In this document: positions 1-6,246 of the stretch, piece by piece | Layout of the letters: each line of letters begins with the position of its first letter | How positions within the stretch are numbered: position 1 is the first letter of the stretch | NCBI GenBank assembly: GCA_937891165.1 | Contig: CALAEX010000133.1 | Coordinates: 1-10,498, forward strand | Reading direction: 5' to 3' | DNA length: 10,498 bases | Source of the DNA: an uncultured Lachnospiraceae bacterium | GTDB lineage: Bacteria; Bacillota; Clostridia; Lachnospirales; Lachnospiraceae | Notes under the pieces: model-generated | Seen by the model: the letters and a program-made list of their open reading frames with translations, nothing else | Databases searched by the model: none | Told to the model about the DNA's origin: nothing | Program-made: the position numbers and the translations under genes

Positions 1-275
1 GATTTAAGTCTATACCATCCGTTTTTATTATTCAAGCTAACCCCTGAACAGTAACAGTTTTGAAAATATTTTCGGTGATTATTTCAACGCATATAAAAAT
101 GCATCAAAGTACAAAGATGCACTTTGCTAGAGATTACATTCCGAAAGAGAGAGTTTTAACAAAATTTAAATGATATGTGGGTGATTTATACCAAAGGAAA
201 CCCACAACAGATTGTTCAATGTATGTAATACAGCACGGAGATTTGAACAAAAAGAGAATTAATAAAGTGTAGCAG
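1..275 (+). promoter_or_regulatory. Leader upstream of the polymerase gene, with small hairpins
   Basis: No gene is called here. Frame 1 is open from the edge to a TAA at 52-54 (17 codons, ending LTPEQ). It could be the tail of an upstream gene but is too short to judge. A 12-bp palindrome, GAAAATATTTTC, lies at 62-73. TGCATC (100-105) pairs with GATGCA (116-121), while CAAAG (112-116) can instead pair with CTTTG (122-126), so these two hairpins exclude each other. TGTGGGT (176-182) pairs with ACCCACA (200-206). I found no convincing host promoter with both boxes. The segment may be the untranslated leader of the polymerase mRNA, but the hairpins are short and an AT-rich sequence gives some by chance. 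Confidence 0.35.
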
Positions 276-308
276 TTGTTTGTATTTTTTTATTTTAAGA
301 AGTGGAGA

Positions 309-3143
309 GTGATTATTATAAGTAAAAATATTAAAGAAAAAGATGAAAGTAAGGCAATCAAAATTAAGAGCGTACAGGCTAATAGCTTATATGCCTATAA
401 TAAGGGTGTTGAAAAGGCATATTTAGATATAGGAAAAGCAGTTATTAATGATAGTTTGTTTTCGGAGTATATGTTAAATCACGGAGCAGTGGTTAATAAA
501 AAGAGAAAAAGTAATGATTTTATTGTAATGAAGTTTGATTATGGCATAAAAAAGTGTGATAAATGTAAAGATGGAATCTCAGCACAGGAATTAAGGGATT
601 ATTACTATGAGAACGGGGCAACAGTTCCTATTCCGCTTTATGATAAGGAAGGTAATTTGGTAAAGAAAGATACCATTCATTATAAAATGCTCATGCGAAA
701 TCCAGGTAAAGCAAAAGAAGGAGATTGTATATTTGTTCGTGAAAAATTACATAAAACAGCATTGAATTATATCACGATGAATTTATGGGACAAGATGCCT
801 GTAGATAATGCAAAGATTGTAGAAATGTCAGCATATGCCCCATTAACAACAGCTACAACTATAGGTTATATAAAAATTCCGATGGAGAATATACTTATTG
901 TCAAAGATGAAAAAGTAAAAACTATGGTTAATGCTGTTAAAGTAAAAACACACTATGTTCCATATGAAATTAGTGTTGAGGATTGGGACACAGTAGAGAA
1001 TTATATCAACAAATTTGATATGACATTTTATAAAAAGAAAATAAAAGATAATCCAAGTTTACAATATGTTAAGAAAAGCAAAAAGGCACTTATAGAAGCT
1101 GGTATAGATATTCAAGTATATCCAACAATAACTAAAATAAAAAATAAATTGGAATGTTGTGTGGAACGTTCAGATGAAAAACAAAAGGTGGAAAATGTAT
1201 TGTTTGATGGAGAAGGTCTGATTGATGAATCTATTTTTCCAGAAGATAAAGGAATGGATGGTTTTATTTATTGCAGGAATCATTTCTTCAAATCATGTTT
1301 ATTTAGAGGAAATATACAACAGTATTTTAAAGATTTTTATGGAGATGATTATGAAACGGCGACTATAACTGATATGTTTGGAAATGTTTTTAAAGTGAAG
1401 GACATAAAGGTTATTATTACGGATAATTCTATCAAGTGGATAAAGTTTACTGATTTGATGGGCAGTAGTGATTTTGAAGCATACCAGTATTATAATAAGT
1501 TTTTAAAAAAACATGATGAAAAGTTTGCAATAGTAAAAACGGCGCATCGTAGCAAATGGGGAGATTTACAGAGAAGTTCATACCAAATCAATAATAGTCT
1601 TCCTTGTATGGATTCTGATATTTTGGAAAATATTGCGAAGCAAAGTATAGATTATTGTAATTCTTTGAAATTAAATCATGAAGCGTTTATAAAACATTTG
1701 GAGATTACTGGTTCAAAGAGATATAGTATAAATAATGTTCTGATTGCATTGGATGAATGGAACGAGAATTTTAAATATACAGAATATTTCAAAGAGAAGA
1801 AAAGAAAAATCATTAGTGAGTTTAAGAACGAACGATTGAAATTAGGGAAACTGTTACAGTATGGAGATAACTTGACTATTTGTGGAAATCCTATTGCATT
1901 ATTGATGAAAGTTACAGGACAGGATTTTCTTAAAGAGAAATGTTTTGAAAAGATGGAAGATGGAATTCAGTGCTATACTGCGAGATTTAAAGATAAAGAA
2001 AGATTAGCAGCATTTCGTTCTCCACATAACAGCCCTAATAATATTGTTCATCTGATTAATACATATTCGGATGAAATGCGGAGATACTTTTCGAAATTAG
2101 GGAATAATGTGGTTGTAGTCAATGGTATAGGTACAGATATTCAATGTCGTGCTAATGGGATGGACATGGACACAGATGGATTTTATGTGACAAATCAACC
2201 TGATATAGTAGATATTGTTGAATATGCTTATAAAAGCTATCCAACTATAATTAATGATATTCCGTTAAAAGGTAATAGCGAATATAAAAAGGATATGGCA
2301 TCATATGCAAAAATGGATAATAAAATTTCATCAGCCCAGTATGCAATAGGAAGTGCCAGTAATATTGCACAGTTAGCATTGAGTTATTACTATGATAGTG
2401 GAAGTGAAAATCAAGATTTGGAAGATGTATTTATCATTTGTTCTGTACTTGCACAAGTGGCAATAGATGGAGCAAAAAGGGAATATGTTATAGATGTAGG
2501 AAAAGAGTTGTATAGGCTGCAAAATTTGCCGTGTATGAAACCTGAAGATGGAAAAAGATACCCTGTATTTTATGCCAATATTCAAAAACATAAGAAAACG
2601 TCAGATGGTAAACAGAAGCAGATTAAGGAATCAGAAATAAGGGAATTCAATTGTCCGATGGAGATATTGGCAAAAATAATTGAAGATAAAGTAATTGATT
2701 TGCGTAAACATAAAAAGTGTTCAATGCCTACCTATAGTCTAAGAACAGTTTTTGAATATAAACCTGATAAAATTAGAGATGGTAAGCAGTATAAGAAAGT
2801 AATCTCTATAGTACAGGAGTATGATAAGAAGGTCAAAGGATTGGACGAGACAAAAGAGGATTATTCAAAAAATGTTGAAAGAGAATTTGAAGATTGTATG
2901 GAAAAAATTGATAGATTGTCTATTAATAAAAGTACAATGTCCTCTTTGATTGTATATGCTTTTAAAGAAAATGGCGATATAAGGGACAGACTTTTGGTAG
3001 CGTTATATGATAAGGATTCTGAAAAATTTCTAGAATGTTTCAAACAAAAATCAAAAAGTCCATCAAAAATTGCTGAAACACTTGATTTTACTGGCTTTCC
3101 AATATCTCCCTATGAAGAGGGGCATGAAAGAAGCGTAAGTTGA
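309..3143 (+). CDS. Single-chain two-barrel RNA polymerase, YonO/QDE-1-like
   Basis: This is a predicted nucleotide polymerase with two double-psi beta-barrels in one chain, distantly related to beta/beta' of cellular RNA polymerase and to eukaryotic QDE-1-type RdRPs. SPbeta YonO, the characterised phage member, is a DNA-dependent polymerase of about 100 kDa; this product is about 944 aa. Residues are counted from the GTG at 309. A family-specific N-terminal region runs to about 290 and includes CxxC (83-86) and NAKIVEMSAYAPL (167-179). The beta-like barrel starts near DGEG (300-303) and continues through RNHFFK (323-328; K328 and R333 are candidate basic active-site residues) to QRSSYQIN (about 421-428). 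The beta'-like barrel holds RSPHNSP (570-576) and the metal site DMDTD (D619, D621, D623), which aligns with cellular DFDGD. IGSASN (680-685) and AIDGAK (718-723) match the helical segment after the RdRP catalytic loop. The start is unsettled: there is no ATG near the N-terminus. A TTG at 276 lacks a Shine-Dalgarno, and GGAG (304-307) touches the GTG at 309 but is well spaced for ATT at 315 or ATA at 318. Template type (DNA or RNA) cannot be read from sequence. Confidence 0.85.
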   Translation: MIIISKNIKEKDESKAIKIKSVQANSLYAYNKGVEKAYLDIGKAVINDSLFSEYMLNHGAVVNKKRKSNDFIVMKFDYGIKKCDKCKDGISAQELRDYYYENGATVPIPLYDKEGNLVKKDTIHYKMLMRNPGKAKEGDCIFVREKLHKTALNYITMNLWDKMPVDNAKIVEMSAYAPLTTATTIGYIKIPMENILIVKDEKVKTMVNAVKVKTHYVPYEISVEDWDTVENYINKFDMTFYKKKIKDNPSLQYVKKSKKALIEAGIDIQVYPTITKIKNKLECCVERSDEKQKVENVLFDGEGLIDESIFPEDKGMDGFIYCRNHFFKSCLFRGNIQQYFKDFYGDDYETATITDMFGNVFKVKDIKVIITDNSIKWIKFTDLMGSSDFEAYQYYNKFLKKHDEKFAIVKTAHRSKWGDLQRSSYQINNSLPCMDSDILENIAKQSIDYCNSLKLNHEAFIKHLEITGSKRYSINNVLIALDEWNENFKYTEYFKEKKRKIISEFKNERLKLGKLLQYGDNLTICGNPIALLMKVTGQDFLKEKCFEKMEDGIQCYTARFKDKERLAAFRSPHNSPNNIVHLINTYSDEMRRYFSKLGNNVVVVNGIGTDIQCRANGMDMDTDGFYVTNQPDIVDIVEYAYKSYPTIINDIPLKGNSEYKKDMASYAKMDNKISSAQYAIGSASNIAQLALSYYYDSGSENQDLEDVFIICSVLAQVAIDGAKREYVIDVGKELYRLQNLPCMKPEDGKRYPVFYANIQKHKKTSDGKQKQIKESEIREFNCPMEILAKIIEDKVIDLRKHKKCSMPTYSLRTVFEYKPDKIRDGKQYKKVISIVQEYDKKVKGLDETKEDYSKNVEREFEDCMEKIDRLSINKSTMSSLIVYAFKENGDIRDRLLVALYDKDSEKFLECFKQKSKSPSKIAETLDFTGFPISPYEEGHERSVS

Positions 3144-3185
3144 GTAGTGACCTTTTCAAAATGTTTTCGAATTCGTATTATTCGG

Positions 3186-3235
3186 CACAAAAGTACTGGT
3201 GATATTGTCGGAGAGATTATCAGTAAACTTTTGTG
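3186..3235 (+). other. Long stem-loop after the polymerase gene
   Basis: CACAAAAGT (3186-3194) pairs perfectly with ACTTTTGTG (3227-3235), and TGATA or ACTG inside the left arm can pair with TATCA or CAGT inside the right arm. The result is a 9-bp outer stem and a shorter inner stem around a purine-rich loop. No T-run follows, so it is not an ordinary terminator by itself. It is the first of three consecutive stem-loops in the 3' region of the polymerase gene. Function unknown; it could be a 3' stabiliser, a processing site or part of a structured RNA. Confidence 0.5.
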
Positions 3236-3242
3236 AAAACAG

Positions 3243-3275
3243 GCTGGTATGCTGTCAAAGGTATATCAGCTTTTT
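3243..3275 (+). terminator. Probable intrinsic terminator of the polymerase gene
   Basis: GCTGGTAT (3243-3250) pairs with ATATCAGC (3263-3270), an 8-bp stem with one G-U pair and a 12-base loop, followed at once by TTTTT (3271-3275). This fits Rho-independent termination about 100 bases after the polymerase stop codon. The loop is longer than in strong terminators, so efficiency may be modest. Confidence 0.55.
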
Positions 3276-3307
3276 GTGTGTCGATTCCACCACTAAGGCA
3301 CACAAAA
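3272..3307 (+). other. Perfect 9-bp stem-loop, third in a row
   Basis: TTTTGTGTG (3272-3280) and CACACAAAA (3299-3307) are perfect inverted repeats around an 18-base loop containing TCGATTCC, which faintly resembles a tRNA T-loop. Its left arm uses the T-run of the preceding terminator, so the two structures may compete. I could not build a tRNA cloverleaf around it. Confidence 0.45.
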
Positions 3308-3325
3308 TCACAAACATTTAAACTA

Positions 3326-3334
3326 TGATAAAAT
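3326..3334 (+). promoter_or_regulatory. Possible extended -10 promoter of the DUF3800 leader
   Basis: TGATAAAAT is an extended -10 element (TG, one base, TAAAAT), but no recognisable -35 box lies 16-18 bases upstream. A start near 3341 would put the strong hairpin at 3367-3406 in the 5' untranslated region of the DUF3800 gene. Confidence 0.3.
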
Positions 3335-3340
3335 CCTATA

Positions 3341-3411
3341 TGTATTTCCAAGATGCAGAGTGTAGGTCGCCCGATAGCAGATTGTGGAGACTCTGCTATC
3401 GGGTGGAAGAA
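3341..3411 (+). ncRNA. Structured leader RNA upstream of the DUF3800 gene
   Basis: CCCGATAGCAGA (3370-3381) and TCTGCTATCGGG (3392-3403) form a perfect 12-bp stem around a 10-base loop, extendable to about 15 bp with G-U pairs (3367-3406). It is GC-rich for this region. TTCCA (3346-3350) can pair with TGGAA (3404-3408) to enclose the hairpin, although the T at 3404 then leaves the extended stem. No T-run follows, so this is not a terminator. It could be a cis-acting leader (riboswitch-like or translational control) or the 5' part of a small RNA. Short blocks (CCAAG, TGTAGG, TGGAAGAA) recur in the RNA on the other side of the DUF3800 gene. No known RNA family is recognised. Confidence 0.45.
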
Positions 3412-3481
3412 TGGAATGTTCTATTGCTGTAAAATAAATGTGGTATTTTGTCAATTATTGGTATATAATGGAGACATTATA

Positions 3482-4237
3482 ATGCTAATGATTGGTGGTA
3501 TGGTTATGGAAATAGAAAAGAAAGACTTAACATTATTTATAGATGAGTCTGGGAGTATTACAAAAACAGATGTCTCTTTCAATAGATATTTTATAATTGC
3601 TGTCTTATTTACAAGAGATTCAAATAAGTTAAAGAAGCATTTTAGAAAAGGTATATCTAGTTTGATACAAAACCCAAAATATAAGAAAATCTTGGAAGAG
3701 AATGGCGAAATAAAAGGCAAAGAATTATCGGAAACAAAAAAGAAATCAATATATGAACGTATTATAAGAAATTGTTCAGAAGATTTTGAATTGGGGATAA
3801 TCGTATTAGACAATAATTATACTACTGATGATTTTATAAAAAACCATGCAAGAACATTTAATTATATTTTACAATTGTATTTAGATTGTATGTTTAGAAA
3901 AAATAGCAAATATGCAAGGGATACAAAAGATGTTCGTATTTTATTAGATGAACAGAATATTGCAACAGATGCAAAATATACACTTGGTGATTATTTAGAA
4001 CAACATTTTACTGTATTCAATCCGCTATTTAACAGCGTGAATGCAAAATGTGTTGACTCTAAAAACCATTTGCTAATACAGTTTATCGATTTTGTCTCTA
4101 ATACATTTTATAGGAACTTAGAAAAACATGATAAGACGAGTATAGAAACAGTAAAAATGTTATTACCTTTTGTTTGTGGTGGAAGAATTTTCGATTTTTC
4201 AACTGACCATGACACAAAATTGATGTTAGATGAATAA
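3482..4237 (+). CDS. DUF3800 domain protein, predicted RNase H-like fold
   Basis: The product is about 251 aa and matches the DUF3800 pattern from end to end. IDESG (residues 20-24) follows a short beta strand, EIKGKELS (76-83) holds the conserved acidic-Lys pair, LLDEQ (154-158) supplies further acids, and DSKNHLLIQFIDF (192-204) is the usual C-terminal block with Q200 and D203. DUF3800 is predicted to adopt an RNase H-like nuclease fold. The acidic residues D21, E22, D156 and D203 are present, so the protein looks intact, but its substrate is unknown. The start at 3482 has GGAG (3470-3473) eight bases upstream. ATGs at 3488, 3500 and 3506 are alternatives, the last with GGTGGT at 3494-3499. 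The frame stays open upstream to 3353, but that part crosses the leader hairpin and looks non-coding. Such proteins are frequent in phages and mobile elements. No partner gene is directly coupled; structured RNAs lie on both sides. Confidence 0.85.
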   Translation: MLMIGGMVMEIEKKDLTLFIDESGSITKTDVSFNRYFIIAVLFTRDSNKLKKHFRKGISSLIQNPKYKKILEENGEIKGKELSETKKKSIYERIIRNCSEDFELGIIVLDNNYTTDDFIKNHARTFNYILQLYLDCMFRKNSKYARDTKDVRILLDEQNIATDAKYTLGDYLEQHFTVFNPLFNSVNAKCVDSKNHLLIQFIDFVSNTFYRNLEKHDKTSIETVKMLLPFVCGGRIFDFSTDHDTKLMLDE

Positions 4238-4249
4238 TATAAAATATAG

Positions 4250-4278
4250 TTGACAAAATAATATGTGTATGGTATATT
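4250..4278 (+). promoter_or_regulatory. Strong sigma-A promoter of a small RNA
   Basis: A perfect -35 box TTGACA (4250-4255), a 17-base spacer and TATATT (4273-4278) with an extended TGG (4270-4272). Transcription should start near A4285. No credible reading frame with a ribosome binding site follows before the terminator at 4364, which points to a non-coding product. Confidence 0.8.
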
Positions 4279-4284
4279 TATCTT

Positions 4285-4388
4285 ACCAAGTAATTCGTCT
4301 ATACGGTGCATGAGGATGTAAGGCAGCTCCTAGTGCTGTCCACCATGACGTTTTGGAAGAAGGACATTCCAGATATGGGATGTTTTTT
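4285..4388 (+). ncRNA. Small non-coding RNA of about 104 nt, family unknown
   Basis: The RNA is defined by a strong promoter ending at 4278 and an intrinsic terminator at 4364-4388. Visible structure: GGCAGC (4322-4327) pairs with GCTGTC (4335-4340) around a 7-base loop, GGTG (4305-4308) pairs with CACC (4341-4344), and CCAA (4286-4289) can pair with TTGG (4353-4356), giving a nested hairpin that is closed just before the terminator. An ATG at 4306 opens 67 codons, but it lacks a Shine-Dalgarno and runs through two terminators, so I do not call it coding. It does not match 6S, tmRNA, tRNA or a repeat-type toxin-antitoxin RNA that I can recognise. It lies between the DUF3800 and HTH genes. It could be a trans-acting regulator or a partner of the DUF3800 protein (speculative). 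Confidence 0.65.
4364..4388 (+). terminator. Intrinsic terminator of the small RNA
   Basis: ACATTCC (4364-4370) pairs with GGGATGT (4377-4383), a 7-bp stem with one G-U pair and a 6-base loop, with six T (4383-4388) directly after it. Confidence 0.75.
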
Positions 4389-4422
4389 CGCTTTTATAAG
4401 TGAGTATATTTCATATATAGAT

Positions 4423-4456
4423 AAAGGGCAGGTGATGTACACATCTGCTCTTTTCT
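4423..4456 (+). terminator. Second intrinsic terminator downstream
   Basis: AAAGGGCAGGTG (4423-4434) pairs with CATCTGCTCTTT (4442-4453), a 12-bp stem with two G-U pairs and a 7-base loop, running into a T-rich tail. It is stronger than the terminator 35 bases before it and would catch read-through of the small RNA. It may also be a relic terminator of another transcript. Confidence 0.75.
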
Positions 4457-4644
4457 TATATTCTACTATCCGATTAATACTTATTCAGTTGTGGTGCAAT
4501 AACCAATAGTAAAGACATCACATTAACATATTACATTTTAAGAGCATTTACAGTGGATTCTTTATGAATTTTGGTAAAGTCTCTTTTTTATTTTATCACA
4601 AAAATATTACATATCATAAAATTAAATTGAAGGAAGGTGAAACA
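4457..4644 (+). other. AT-rich spacer upstream of the HTH gene
   Basis: I find no gene or clear promoter here. The in-frame ATG at 4564 has no ribosome binding site, so the stretch 4564-4644 is treated as leader. A possible TTGGTA (4572-4577) and TATCAC pair at 17 bases matches the consensus at only 4 of 6 positions in each box. Confidence 0.3.
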
Positions 4645-4824
4645 ATGCCAACACAGGAAAGTGTAAAAGAGAAGTTAATTGAGAAATGCAGAGGATTAAA
4701 AATCAACTATATTGCAGAGCAGACAGGAATTCCACGAGAAATCGTAAGTGCATTTAAGAACGGCAGACGCCAGTTGTGGGAGAGTTCCTTGATTAAACTA
4801 GATGCATTTCTTGACAAATATTAA
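4645..4824 (+). CDS. Small Cro/CI-type HTH DNA-binding protein
   Basis: The product is 59 aa, essentially one lambda-repressor-like helix-turn-helix domain. INYIAEQTGIPREIVSAFKNG (about residues 20-40) fits helices 2-3, with the usual turn glycine (TGIP) and the FKNGRR segment after the recognition helix, followed by an amphipathic helix to the C-terminus. Single-domain regulators of this size are common in Firmicutes phages and integrative elements, and the protein may control nearby phage transcription. The start at 4645 is chosen because AGGAAGGTGA (4631-4640) precedes it by four bases; an upstream in-frame ATG at 4564 lacks such a site. Its operator is not evident. Confidence 0.8.
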   Translation: MPTQESVKEKLIEKCRGLKINYIAEQTGIPREIVSAFKNGRRQLWESSLIKLDAFLDKY

Positions 4825-4949
4825 ATTTTTTCATCTTTTAATTTGAAAAAAGTATACAATACACCAATTTATTAATGTGTCAATAATTATAACATAAGAA
4901 TGATTAGTTGTAAAGAGAAAATATTAAATCGAAAAGGAGAACATTAAAA

Positions 4950-5297
4950 ATGGAACAGACAAACAATGAAATTATGGAAACAAAATTTACACAGAATGAT
5001 GTATTAAAAGGATTAATGGCAATGAACGAAGAGTTAAGAGAGTTTCTAGGAAATATTACGCTTGAGCAGTTAGATTCGCTTGCAAATAATCTAGAATACT
5101 TAGAGCATATGTATAAAACATTTGACGTATATATTGCAGGATATCAGAAGATGAAAGAGGCTGTGAAGGTCTTTGTAGAAATAATCAATGAACAGAAAGA
5201 AAATAGCTGCGGTGTAGTAATTGCAGAACTGGCAGAGCAGTATAAGAATTTGTCAGTTGAAGAAAAAACGGAATTTTGCAAGCAATTAGCAGGCTAA
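4950..5297 (+). CDS. Small acidic helical protein, function unknown
   Basis: The product is 115 aa and is predicted soluble and mostly helical, rich in Glu, Leu and Lys. It has no signal peptide, membrane segment or recognised domain. Leucine-rich stretches (about residues 28-60, EELREFLG to YLEHMYK) could form a short coiled coil. AAGGAG (about 4935-4940) precedes the ATG at a slightly long spacing, and the frame is clean. It lies 125 bases after the HTH gene without an obvious promoter between them, so the two may be co-transcribed. A tail assembly chaperone role was considered because such small acidic proteins precede tape measure genes, but two other genes intervene and no frameshift partner is visible, so no function is assigned. 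Confidence 0.65.
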   Translation: MEQTNNEIMETKFTQNDVLKGLMAMNEELREFLGNITLEQLDSLANNLEYLEHMYKTFDVYIAGYQKMKEAVKVFVEIINEQKENSCGVVIAELAEQYKNLSVEEKTEFCKQLAG

Positions 5298-5345
5298 TCC
5301 GATTCTGAAAATTCTTTTTTAATAGAGTAAAGGCATAAATACGAA

Positions 5346-5361
5346 AACGAATATACGTTCG
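5346..5361 (+). promoter_or_regulatory. Possible operator upstream of the membrane-protein promoter
   Basis: AACG (5346-5349) mirrors CGTT (5356-5359), and CGAA (5348-5351) mirrors TTCG (5358-5361), around an AT centre just before the -35 box at 5370. It is an imperfect dyad and could bind a phage regulator such as the 59-aa HTH protein, but nothing else supports this. Confidence 0.2.
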
Positions 5362-5369
5362 AATTTTTC

Positions 5370-5398
5370 TTGATTGTAGATTAATAGAATGATATAAT
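5370..5398 (+). promoter_or_regulatory. Strong sigma-A promoter, extended -10
   Basis: TTGATT (5370-5375), a 17-base spacer and a perfect TATAAT (5393-5398) with an extended TGA (5390-5392). The start would be near 5405, about 27 bases before the initiation codon of the membrane protein. This gene therefore appears to be transcribed by the host polymerase on its own. Confidence 0.8.
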
Positions 5399-5431
5399 TA
5401 CAATAACAAAACAGTAAAGGTGGTGAACAGA

Positions 5432-6178
5432 TTGACAGGAAATAAAAAGAATAAAATCCATCCTGATACGGTAGGAAGTATTGGAATAAGCCTGATAATC
5501 GTTTCTTGGATAGTTGCTTTATTCGTAAAGAATATTTATGTGTTAGAAATTGCATTAGGACTAATTATAGTAGGTATTATCTGTGTTATTTACCGATACA
5601 TAGCTGCGAAGAAAGAAATGGACACAGGAAAAGAGAAATTCAATAAGAACTTATATGATTTCCAAAACGAATATTATAATTATGCTAATCAATTAAACGT
5701 AGTTAGAAGTGATGTGCAAGTAACATTATTCGAAGGAGAGGCAAAGATACCACAGTATATCTGGGTTGCAGATAATATGGTCAATTTGTTCCCGATAAGA
5801 GAATATTATGAAAGTCATATAAGTGCAGTCAGTAGACCAGAAATAACAGATTTAAAATTAAGGTCTGTTCCAATTGAAGATATTTTGTATTTTGAGGAAG
5901 TTGGAGAATTACGGAAATACACAAAAGTATCTGGTGGAGGTACTTCTTTAAAGGGGGCAATGGAAGGGTACATTTTAGCAGGTGATGTAGGGGCGATTAT
6001 TGGTAGTAGAGAACCAATTAAGACGGAAGTTGTTTCCGAAGATGACCGCATAGTAGAGTTAATCTACAAGAATTATGATGGCGAGATTGAAAATTTGGAA
6101 TTTACACACGAGGCTTATGCGGTGTTTAAGAAGGTAATTCCAGAGAAAGAGTTAAGAAGAATTACAAATTTGAAATAG
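5432..6178 (+). CDS. Two-TM membrane protein with cytosolic PH-like domain
   Basis: The product is about 248 aa. Two hydrophobic helices (about residues 14-32 and 36-57) form a membrane hairpin; the lysine-rich termini (NKKNK; AAKKEMD) suggest both ends are cytosolic. The remaining 190 residues look like a mixed beta domain: VTLFEG near 97-102, VPIEDILYFEEVG (146-158), then SGGGTS (167-172) and a glycine-rich stretch to about 195, ending LEFTHEAYAVFKKVIPEKE. The pattern of IPxEDI, GGG and a terminal helix recalls bacterial PH-like domains, but this is by eye only. The TTG at 5432 is preferred because AGGTGGTG lies six bases before it; the GTGs at 5420 and 5423 overlap that site. With its own promoter and terminator it is an independent unit, as prophage lysogenic-conversion genes often are. 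A superinfection-exclusion or host-modifying role is conjecture. Confidence 0.75.
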   Translation: MTGNKKNKIHPDTVGSIGISLIIVSWIVALFVKNIYVLEIALGLIIVGIICVIYRYIAAKKEMDTGKEKFNKNLYDFQNEYYNYANQLNVVRSDVQVTLFEGEAKIPQYIWVADNMVNLFPIREYYESHISAVSRPEITDLKLRSVPIEDILYFEEVGELRKYTKVSGGGTSLKGAMEGYILAGDVGAIIGSREPIKTEVVSEDDRIVELIYKNYDGEIENLEFTHEAYAVFKKVIPEKELRRITNLK

Positions 6179-6197
6179 TTGAATATGGAAGTATTAG

Positions 6198-6224
6198 GGC
6201 ATCTTCTTTTGAGGATGCCTTTTT
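6198..6224 (+). terminator. Intrinsic terminator after the membrane-protein gene
   Basis: GGCATCTT (6198-6205) pairs with AGGATGCC (6212-6219), an 8-bp stem with one G-U pair and a 6-base loop, followed by five T (6220-6224). The next start codon is only 22 bases further on. Confidence 0.85.
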
Positions 6225-6246
6225 AAATGCAGAAAAAGGTAAGAAT

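Noticed and set aside
1..54. Possible C-terminal end of an upstream protein (frame 1, ends LTPEQ)
   Set aside because: Seventeen open codons at the edge are not enough to distinguish coding from chance.
3272..3307. tRNA or attachment-site remnant suggested by TCGATTCC
   Set aside because: Only a T-loop-like string is present. No acceptor stem, D-arm or anticodon arm could be built around it, and no second copy was noticed in the window.
3353..3481. N-terminal extension of the DUF3800 frame
   Set aside because: It crosses the 12-bp hairpin, lacks a ribosome binding site and encodes residues not seen in DUF3800 proteins. The domain begins just after 3506.
4306..4509. A 67-codon frame on the plus strand
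   Set aside because: It has no Shine-Dalgarno, starts inside the small RNA and runs through both terminators. Its protein has no recognisable features.
4564..4644. Longer start for the HTH gene
   Set aside because: There is no ribosome binding site there, whereas AGGAAGGTGA lies just before the ATG at 4645. The shorter form matches single-domain regulators.
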